A stretch of DNA of 64,000 bases from Scytalidium lignicola (taxonomy: Eukaryota; Ascomycota; Leotiomycetes): the NCBI GenBank assembly GCA_002812745.2, contig NCSJ02000208.1, positions 1 through 64,000 on the forward strand, in the 5' to 3' direction. Below are positions 57,201 to 64,000 of this stretch, one piece after another; position 1 is the first letter of the stretch, and each line of letters starts with the position of its first letter. The position numbers were made by a program, and so were the translations under genes. The notes beneath the pieces are model-generated. The model saw only the letters and a program-made list of their open reading frames with translations. It did no database searches and was not told the DNA's origin.

Positions 57201-57592
57201 TTAAACTGCCCCAACCAGAACTACGACTTTACACGCTCAAGCTTTTCAAGAACCAGGTCCCTTACTGCGGTCGGAAATGGCGTCAAGGAAACATGCGCGT
57301 CATAACATCCGTCTACCTCTTCTGTCAACCGGAGCTTCGCGATGATTGGCTGGCAGGTAGCGATGTCGACGCCGAAGTTGAAGAAGCTTTGCCGCTTGAA
57401 CAAGCTTTGCGATCGTTGACACACTGGCATAATATCAGGCGATATCCAGATCAGATGGGTGCTGATGTCAAGATCTTAGAGGAGGAGAGCGACTTCTTTA
57501 TTCGGGAGTTGGAGAAGATGGAATTTGTTACTGAGGTGGGTGATGAGAGTGTTATGGATGGTGGATGGGATGTACCTATCAATGGGTGGTAG
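54264..57592 (+). CDS. FAR11: STRIPAK complex subunit STRIP/Far11 (HAM-2/PRO22 homologue)
   Basis: Scaffold subunit of the STRIPAK phosphatase-kinase complex, needed for hyphal fusion and fruiting-body formation in filamentous fungi (Neurospora HAM-2, Sordaria PRO22) and pheromone arrest in yeast (Far11). Seven exons, 54264-55033, 55086-55234, 55281-55369, 55417-56239, 56285-56597, 56655-56784, 56836-57592, give 1,009 residues once the N at 55707 is dropped; with it the frame breaks. N1221-type domain: FTYADAASFEEEVDEWFSYN, ERRWKKFSGKGWLD, NAFKNLWDEEFRETKLTEED, LLFWKSILLVFGGMDELDK. C-terminal domain: LKFEYLTQLLLDSNYLPLIL, INFLRIMQKICKHKAHR, LKLFKNQVPYCGRKWRQGNM. The N terminus is Pro/Gln-rich. 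Confidence 0.93.
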
Positions 57593-58182
57593 ACGAGCTG
57601 GTTTACCCCAGGCTGCGGCATGATATGTATGGGTAGAATATTGAGACATGATTTAATGTGCAAGGTCATGACTAATGATATATGTGGTTCGAAATCCAAC
57701 GTGTCTTTTCAGTTTGGTCTTTCGTAGTAAGGCTCAGGGGCGGAAAAAGTATGCACACTAATAGCGGTTCAGTTTTACGCCACCAATATCGTGAGAAACA
57801 ACAGTATGTTATAAGTTTAAATCTATTGCTCTTTTTTGGGGTTTACTCTTATTTCATTTGTTGTGGAGGATTGACTCTAGTACAATAACAAAACTTAATC
57901 ATGCTTTCTCAACTTCCCCATCTTAATTAATCACATCAAAGGATCCTCCTGCAAGAGCAACATTTTCAGATGTGCCTTAGCCTATAATAAAATCTGGGTA
58001 TCAACCTGAACGCCTCTACCTATGCCCTTATATCCCTAGCTTTATTTCATTATTGGATGTTTGACGAATAAGTCTGTTTATAGATAATCGCTGTGTTGCA
58101 ATTGTGATCAACAGAACTGCTCCATAATCGACCACAGAATCAGAATGTCCGAATCTAATGCAAGCATACCGGATTTCCAAAC
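57593..58182. other. Intergenic between convergent genes
   Basis: 590 bp between the FAR11 stop and the stop of the minus-strand phosphatase. No feature recognised. Confidence 0.6.
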
Positions 58183-59412
58183 CTAAGCTACTACAGCTTG
58201 CGTAGGTGGATGTGACATGAAAGGACGCTCGCGAATAAAACCGCTGACATTGAGAGTCATACTCAATTCCTGCAAATACTCATCAACACTCCTCAAGATT
58301 TCTCCTTGTTCCTGAGCATCTCCCATGAACTCAGGAATCTGGATGAGGTTATGCGGTTCACTGCGTGCCTTTTCCAAGGAATCATCAATGAGCACGGTAT
58401 TCGTCTGATCCCATCGGCAGCCTAGATGGTACTTGGGATGGGATTTCGAGATTGTTGGATCCTCCCACAACTTGGTTAGTCTCTTGTAGCACTGGACTCT
58501 TAGATTGTAATCTTGGGCTGTTAAACCAAAGCGATCTCGGCCCCATATTGCTACTGCTTTCTGAACATGCTGCTGTCCAAGGGATTGGCACATGCCACGG
58601 ACATTTTGTGGCTTTGCGGAGGACCAGATGACAACTGTGTACCGCTCAAGACAGCGCTGTAGAAAGACTTGTGCATCTGGCCTTGTGATGAACTTGGTTG
58701 GATTATGCCTCGACGGTCTGAAAAGAAGTGTGCCGTTAAGATCGATGACCACTAAGAGATTTTGAGGGATTAGTAGTCTTTGTATGGGACCGTGGCTTGT
58801 AGTGATATAGTCAGTTGAAGGATCTGGGACACCACCAGAAGCAGCTGAAGGGAGACATTTCTCATCTCTTGTAGGAGAATTCCTAGTTGACCGCGGTTTT
58901 GTTGGGGTTGTTTTCTTCTTCTCCTTGTTGTCACTCATTGGGTTTGCGTGACTATTTGAGCTGCGTGGCCCTTGTGGTGGAATTCTTGATACAGGTTCTT
59001 GACTATTTGTTGCAGCTGTATGTACAGTTGCAACGCCTAGAAGGTGGTTACCAAATAATGGCCGTGCCGCTCTTGGTGGAAGTTCTCGACGCGTGGGAGG
59101 TGATATGCGAACTGATTGAACCCCCTCAGAAAGTTGTGCAATGGTTGGTGATGATTTAACTGATGGCACTGAGAGTGTAACTTGTTCTCGAACATCCTTG
59201 GAAGTAATTGAAACGTTACTAGAACTTTCCGAACGTTGAGCATTATTTGTCTTCTTTGGTCTCCCCTTCTCCTTCCCCTTCCCCTTTCGAGGTATAGACG
59301 TAGTGTCATCCATGTTGATGCAAGGAGAGATGACTTTTGAGGAAAACCTGCCAGCCTTTTGGACTCTACATATAGATGGAGCCTGTTTAGACCACACACG
59401 TGATATAAACAT
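58183..59412 (-). CDS. FCP1/NIF-type HAD phosphatase-like protein
   Basis: A single-exon gene of 409 residues. The C-terminal ~190 residues form an NLI-interacting-factor (FCP1-like) HAD domain: NLLVVIDLNGTLLFRPSR, RPDAQVFLQRCLERYTVVIW with SSAKP, and NTVLIDDSLEKARSEPHNLI. The nucleophile Asp (about 224) is present, but the second Asp of the usual DxDxT signature is Asn (about 226). In HAD phosphatases that second Asp is the general acid/base, so activity may be altered or lost. The N-terminal half is Ser/Pro/Lys-rich and low complexity. The first 30 residues (basic, hydroxylated) could be a mitochondrial presequence, a weak inference. Divergent from RRP36 with 370 bp between starts. Confidence 0.83.
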   Translation of the reverse strand: MFISRVWSKQAPSICRVQKAGRFSSKVISPCINMDDTTSIPRKGKGKEKGRPKKTNNAQRSESSSNVSITSKDVREQVTLSVPSVKSSPTIAQLSEGVQSVRISPPTRRELPPRAARPLFGNHLLGVATVHTAATNSQEPVSRIPPQGPRSSNSHANPMSDNKEKKKTTPTKPRSTRNSPTRDEKCLPSAASGGVPDPSTDYITTSHGPIQRLLIPQNLLVVIDLNGTLLFRPSRHNPTKFITRPDAQVFLQRCLERYTVVIWSSAKPQNVRGMCQSLGQQHVQKAVAIWGRDRFGLTAQDYNLRVQCYKRLTKLWEDPTISKSHPKYHLGCRWDQTNTVLIDDSLEKARSEPHNLIQIPEFMGDAQEQGEILRSVDEYLQELSMTLNVSGFIRERPFMSHPPTQAVVA

Positions 59413-59782
59413 GCGTATTTTCTAGTGGATGCCTAAAATGAGCAAGGAAATATTGTATTTCCGTTTTTGTTGATGGTGAGGATCAGTTACTCCTCCAAGC
59501 TGCTCTCGTTTGCACGTGGCTTTTAAAATCCTTAAACTACTCTTTGATTTTCCTTGAGGAACTGCTTTTACAACTTAAGCAAATGATAAAAGAATTTGAT
59601 AAGACGTAATGTTGTCAAATTGAACATAAAGAAAGGAGTTGTAATATATTCTTGCCTTATATCTAAGGCATTAGCGGGAGGCGCTTCTAAAATTGGACTA
59701 GCGTCTTGCTCTTATCGATTATCAGTTCTCTCAATCGACATATTTTCTTAAACAACATTCAAAATATATAATATCCTTAAAC
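59413..59782. promoter_or_regulatory. Divergent intergenic region, FCP1-like gene / RRP36
   Basis: 370 bp between two divergent start codons, presumably containing both promoters. No specific element can be assigned. Confidence 0.5.
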
Positions 59783-60745
59783 ATGCTTTCTACAAAGCGA
59801 AAAGCCTTAGATGGCAATATACAAAGGAGGGTGAAAGCTAGAAGAGAGTCCAGTGAAGAATTGGAGCTATCTGGCTCCGAAGAACCACTGCATGATGAGG
59901 CAGGTTCTGAGACAGAGAATTCTGATGATACTGATAATACCGGGGAGAACGATGAGGTATTTCTCCTCTGATGAAAGGGCTTGTGGCATTTTTTTTTTCT
60001 AACGCGAGCACAGTCTGAATCCTCAGAATCAGAGGCCAAGAATGACGATGTAGCTACGATATCCTTCGGCGCATTAGCCAAAGCACAAGCTAGCTTAGCT
60101 GGAGAAGGTCCAGGATCGAAGCCATCGAGTAAGAAAAAAGGGGGAGGTGATACTACATGGACGAACGATGAAGCAATTGAGCGCAAGGCTGGACGGAAAG
60201 ACCATAGGGATTTCAATCGGTCTAGTAAACATGCCCCGGCAGAACTTTCTAGCAAGAAGGCCGTATCGAGAAAACGGGAAGTCATTCCGGTGAAGAAACG
60301 AGAATACAGAGATCCTAGATTCGAACCCCTGGCTGGTCCTTTGGATAAGGACAAAATCGAAAAAGCATATTCGTTTCTAGATGACTACCGGGAGGATGAG
60401 ATGAAACAGTTAAGGGAGGCTATCAAGACGACGAAGAATGAAGATGAGAAAGAAAGAATGAAGCGAGAGCTTCTTTCTATGGAATCAAAGAAGAAAGCAG
60501 ATCTGCGGAAAAAGAAAGCTCAAGAAGTATTGGATCAGCATAAGAAGGAGGAGAAGGAGCACATCAAGCAGGGGAAGAAGCCCTTTTTCCTTAAGAAATC
60601 CGAACAGAAGAAACGAGTACTCTTGGAGCAATATGGAGAGCTTAAAGGCAAGCAATTGGATCGGGTTATTGAGCGGAGACGAAAGAAGGTGGAGACAAAG
60701 GAGAAGAAGCGCCTACCCTTTGCAAGAAGGACTGTTGATTCTTGA
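59783..60745 (+). CDS. RRP36: rRNA biogenesis protein Rrp36
   Basis: Nucleolar component of 90S pre-ribosomes, required for early cuts in the 18S rRNA precursor. Two exons, 59783-59956 and 60014-60745 (57-bp intron, GTATTT...ACAG), give 301 residues. The N-terminal third is acidic and Ser-rich (SSEELELSGSEE, SESSESEAK), followed by ISFGALAKAQASLAGEG. The conserved core is REVIPVKKREYRDPRFEPL with KAYSFLDDYREDEMKQLREA, then a long charged helix (KADLRKKKAQEVLDQHKKEE), KQGKKPFFLKKSEQKK and a basic C terminus. Confidence 0.93.
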
Positions 60746-61043
60746 GATAAATAAGGAAATTCTACTGAAAATACAGATTACCCGTAACGGTCAATATATT
60801 GTTGTAGAAATCTACATTGGCTGAAAACCAGAAGATATTCTGTTCCGATGACAGTTACAGACGAATGATACCCTAGAATTCATATATTACTTTGATACAT
60901 TTTTCTAACCCCCTAAGATTTATTCTACCGGGTGGATTGTTACAAAATATCCCATGTTACCCCTCTCCCACGTGGCTATTATACAAGAGTGGAATGTACC
61001 TGGTTCCTAGATGACGACCGAATCTAGACTCCTCTAAATTCTA
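60746..61043. other. Short intergenic between convergent genes
   Basis: About 300 bp between the RRP36 and COQ8 stops. No feature seen. Confidence 0.6.
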
Positions 61044-63254
61044 TTATACATGTTGCTGGACACCAAATTTTTCCATGCTGTTTCGAAACAGCTCTCGACA
61101 TCTTACACGACTTCCCAATCGAGCACAAAGTAGGAAAGCCCCGCTCAGCTTTCGGTGCAAGCTATATGTTTCCTCTGGAGGTGGTGCAAGCCTTTCTCTA
61201 ACCATGACTGGAATTAGACTCTTGACTCTTTCAGTAATTGTTTGGTCGCTGAAATCGTACACTTCGGGAGAAGACTCCATAAATGGTTCAGCAAGTGTGA
61301 GCACCGAAGTGACATGTGCGATCCGCATCGCCTTCGATTCTTCGCCAGTTAAGTATCCCAACTTGACTGATAGCTCTCTTACTTTCTTCTTGTCCGCTCT
61401 CGATGCTGCCTCTAACAACAGAGTATAATTGATAATAAACTCTTCTGGATACTCGCGTGATGCTCCAAAATCGAGTAGCTCTAGCTTTTGTTTATCGGCA
61501 TTGAATAGAAAGTTCGTCCAGTTGGGGTCCGTTTGCATGTATTTGAATTCCGTGATTTCTCGCAAGCATAACCGAAGAATCTGAGTTCCTATCCAGTCCT
61601 TCTGCTCCTGGGTGAAGTTTTGCACCCTTGTGACACCAATACCGTCCATGAACTCCATAGTCAGGACCTGTTTACCAGAGGCTTCTGGATATACTTTTGG
61701 CACTATGAAAGTAGACTTTTCATCTGCAAGTAATTCTTGGAATCGGCGACCACATTCGGCTTCCCGTATATAGTCACACTCCCAGGCCAGTTCCGTTCGA
61801 GCGTTTGCAATAGTCTTATCAAGGAATAGGCCTTTCGGCAGAAGACGTGAGGCAGTAAGCAGAATTGCCAAATTATTAAGATCCGAATCAATAGAGCCTG
61901 CGACTCCAGGATACTGGACTTTGACAGCTACCCGTTCGCCTGTTGACTTTAAAACGGCACTGTGCACTTGGCCAATCGATGCGGCAGCTATTGGTTTCTC
62001 ATCGAAAGAACTGAAGATATCCCTCCAATCGGCGCCAAGATTCGAAGCTAGAACTTTATTGCGTTGTGAAGGGGGCATATAATCGGCACGGTCCTGAACC
62101 CTTTGCAGAACCTCCTGAATCTGAGGTGGAAGCATCTTCGAGTCTTGGATACTTATCATCTGGCCTAGTTTCAAGGCTGCACCTCTCATACGGGATAACT
62201 TCGCCACTAGTCTCTCTACATTTCCTTCACTCAGGAAATATGAGCCTGCTCCACCGCTGCCAGTGACTCGGCGAAGACTTTCACTGACTGCTCCTCCAAC
62301 CATGCCTGCTGCTAGACCACTGTAGTTCCATAATCTTCCCAATCTTGAAGATGGTACTTTGGATTCACGTAATTCGTAAGGGACTGAGTCCGGCCGTACT
62401 TCTGGCGTACTCAATTTCTCCGATTCCTGGGCAATTGCCTGTGCTACCTCCGCAATTGAGGCATCGGACTCTTTCTTAGGTTCTGACGTTGTTGTAGCGG
62501 ACCCATCTTCTTTAGAAGACTCTAGATCGGCCTGTGACGAACTAAGAACACGGGAATCATCTTGGCTCTTCTTCTCTGACGAATGATTGGTATTAAATAG
62601 ATTATTTTCCCTTGTATTCAAGTCTCCTATTTTTCCACTTAGAGGCTTGCCACCTAGCATTCTAGCCACCCGTGAGCTATGAAACACAGCAGTATTGATG
62701 CCTTCTGGAACATCTTCGTACTCGGAGATTGATTGATCGGACGGTGTCGATTCCGGTTTAAACTGCTCCCCGCCGGCTTCTATATTACTTTTGGGCAGAT
62801 GTGTCTCGGACTCCCGCGTATCAGGTATTGGATCGCGCACAGCGTTTGCTTGAGTAGAATGTAGGTCTCCATTGGGTGCCGCATTCGTAGCATTATTTTC
62901 TGTAGATGTGTTCTCGAGATTTTCATACTCTAATCCAGTCTTAGACTCTCCTTTCACGTCTTCAGTCGTACCAGAGGCAGCTTTGCCAGTGCTGGATTCA
63001 GTCTTCTCCCGAGCCTCATTTGGGTCATCAACGGTCCATGGTGGTGGTGAGTTTTCATTCAGCCGTGAGGCAAGGAATGCAGCGGCTTTTGCGGTTTCGG
63101 TCACTCGATCTGTCTGACTTCGCACGGCTTTGGCCAAAGTCGAAGTCTGATTGTAGACATCGAGTTGTCTAGTTCTCAAGGCGACATGTTTTGCAGCAAC
63201 CCCGCGGGATGCATTGAAGAGCGCGGCGAGGTCCACAAGTCTCTTCCCTGCCAT
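61044..63254 (-). CDS. COQ8: Coq8/ADCK3, UbiB-family atypical kinase for coenzyme Q synthesis
   Basis: Mitochondrial matrix UbiB-type ATPase/kinase that supports assembly of the coenzyme Q biosynthetic complex. Single exon, 736 residues. The family landmarks are all present: the KxGQ motif in AALKLGQMISIQD (Lys362-Gln365), the Ala-rich loop AAASIGQVHSA (about 423-433), the ATP-site Lys in VAVKVQYPG (about 445), MQTDPNWTNFLF and the metal-binding LDFGASREY. A GGAVSESLRRVTG block before the kinase domain is typical. Residues ~70-295 are low complexity, rich in Ser, Thr, Glu and Asn, and make the protein considerably longer than yeast Coq8. The N terminus is basic and could be a presequence. Confidence 0.93.
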   Translation of the reverse strand: MAGKRLVDLAALFNASRGVAAKHVALRTRQLDVYNQTSTLAKAVRSQTDRVTETAKAAAFLASRLNENSPPPWTVDDPNEAREKTESSTGKAASGTTEDVKGESKTGLEYENLENTSTENNATNAAPNGDLHSTQANAVRDPIPDTRESETHLPKSNIEAGGEQFKPESTPSDQSISEYEDVPEGINTAVFHSSRVARMLGGKPLSGKIGDLNTRENNLFNTNHSSEKKSQDDSRVLSSSQADLESSKEDGSATTTSEPKKESDASIAEVAQAIAQESEKLSTPEVRPDSVPYELRESKVPSSRLGRLWNYSGLAAGMVGGAVSESLRRVTGSGGAGSYFLSEGNVERLVAKLSRMRGAALKLGQMISIQDSKMLPPQIQEVLQRVQDRADYMPPSQRNKVLASNLGADWRDIFSSFDEKPIAAASIGQVHSAVLKSTGERVAVKVQYPGVAGSIDSDLNNLAILLTASRLLPKGLFLDKTIANARTELAWECDYIREAECGRRFQELLADEKSTFIVPKVYPEASGKQVLTMEFMDGIGVTRVQNFTQEQKDWIGTQILRLCLREITEFKYMQTDPNWTNFLFNADKQKLELLDFGASREYPEEFIINYTLLLEAASRADKKKVRELSVKLGYLTGEESKAMRIAHVTSVLTLAEPFMESSPEVYDFSDQTITERVKSLIPVMVRERLAPPPEETYSLHRKLSGAFLLCARLGSRVRCRELFRNSMEKFGVQQHV

Positions 63255-63783
63255 TGAACCCTATAAAGAACACCGCAGGACAGATGGCAGCATCGAGAAA
63301 CTCTGTGGCCGTGAATCGGGTTGTTGTTTTTGCTTCTGCTGAGATCGGGGATAATAAATTTTGTTGCTGTAACGAGGTACCGTACGATAAGTCACAGAGC
63401 TACCCCTGTACATGAGGTCATTCAACAGGTCACTTTTTGATACCGTTGCCCCTTTTTTTTGAGGTTGATGATATTCAGATGCCATATTTATGGTAGGGTT
63501 CATAGTAGTGAGATATATACATTCCAACTACGATCATAGTCTATTGTTTAGAGGTCATGTACTTATATCGATTTGGGGCGTAATTCTACGATTCAATTAC
63601 CTGTATTTTTCTACTGTAGTGACTACGTCGGCTACACATGTTAGAATACGTGAGAGTTACGGTAATTTCGCTAATTATTACCGTACCTGAATGCCCACGA
63701 GCCCCGCCATAAATTATTAACTGCCCCTCCATCTAAACATCCTCCTCTTGTAACCCACAACAACCCTCTATTTTAAAGAAAGA
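63255..63783. promoter_or_regulatory. Divergent intergenic region, COQ8 / HIS6
   Basis: 529 bp between divergent start codons, holding both promoters. A minus-strand open frame at 63261-63527 ends a few bases before the COQ8 start and could act as an upstream ORF, but it resembles no known protein. Confidence 0.5.
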
Positions 63784-64000
63784 ATGACGAAATTCCGTCC
63801 CTGTATTGACCTGCACGCAGGCAGCGTTAAACAAATTGTCGGCGGCACCTTGTCCGACACCAATTCCTCTTCTCTGAAAACCAACTTCGTCTCTAAGCTC
63901 CCCGCCAGCCATTTCGCGAAATTGTACAAGGAGAATGGACTCGAGGGAGCACACGTTATTTCATTAGGCCCTGGGAATGAAGAGGCATGTAGAGAGGCTT
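63784..64000 (+). CDS. HIS6: ProFAR isomerase His6, 5' part
   Basis: Fourth step of histidine synthesis: isomerises ProFAR to PRFAR in a (beta/alpha)8 barrel. The frame begins [20 protein letters not shown] and continues to [14 protein letters not shown] at the window edge, 72 codons without a stop. The [16 protein letters not shown] block with the catalytic Asp at the end of the first strand is characteristic. The gene is cut by the window end; no intron so far. Confidence 0.92.
   Translation, partial: MTKFRPCIDLHAGSVKQIVGGTLSDTNSSSLKTNFVSKLPASHFAKLYKENGLEGAHVISLGPGNEEACREA

Noticed and set aside
63261..63527. 88-codon minus frame as a COQ8 upstream exon
   Set aside because: It stops before the COQ8 ATG and no splice path keeps a frame into COQ8; at most an upstream ORF.
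1..64000. CRISPR arrays, operons, ribosome binding sites, rRNA genes
   Set aside because: Spliced eukaryotic genes throughout; no prokaryotic signals and no rRNA sequence seen.

Overview
The window is nuclear DNA of a filamentous ascomycete (Pezizomycotina). The coding genes have short GT-AG introns with CTAAC/CTAAT-like branch points. The gene set is fungal housekeeping: LAS1, ADE12, IES1, RBG1, DFG10, RAD4, a STRIPAK subunit, RRP36, COQ8 and HIS6. The transposons carry the mutation pattern of repeat-induced point mutation (RIP). A leotiomycete-like species would fit, but I cannot fix the genus from the sequence.

There are two compartments. Positions 1 to about 22,550 are a very AT-rich transposon graveyard. 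From left to right it holds a decayed Helitron/PIF1-type element (minus strand, about 1,130-5,000); a stretch with nothing recognisable; a chromovirus-like Ty3/gypsy element on the minus strand, with its LTR edge at 13,230; a second gypsy family present as two plus-strand copies (13,231-17,850 and about 18,640-20,767); a foldback MITE-like insertion inside the first of these (13,549-14,134) flanked by a 9-bp duplication; and an integrase-bearing element (20,768-22,550) whose reading frame runs through a long ACT/GCT repeat into ordinary-composition DNA.

From about 22.6 kb to the end, composition is normal and gene density is high, with 17 genes in the order LAS1, a Ysc84/SYLF gene, two divergent Rieske-type genes, ADE12, IES1, RBG1, DFG10, an ALKBH6-like gene, a PP2C phosphatase, RAD4, an Ost-alpha/TMEM184-like transporter, the STRIP/Far11 homologue, an FCP1-like phosphatase, RRP36, COQ8 and the start of HIS6. 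Most serve unrelated core processes: ribosome maturation, actin patches, purine and histidine synthesis, chromatin remodelling, dolichol and ubiquinone synthesis, DNA repair and signalling.

The most interesting unit is the divergent Rieske pair (28,338-31,675). One protein keeps the complete 2Fe-2S ligand set but lacks the mononuclear-iron motif. The other keeps the mononuclear-iron motif but has no room for the 2Fe-2S ligands. Together they look like a split two-subunit Rieske oxygenase. Also notable are the 21-exon ADE12 gene with a 5-nt micro-exon and the foldback element.

Exon boundaries were deduced by hand from splice signals and reading-frame continuity. Isolated N characters next to homopolymers are assembly artefacts: in two genes, dropping the N restores the reading frame.
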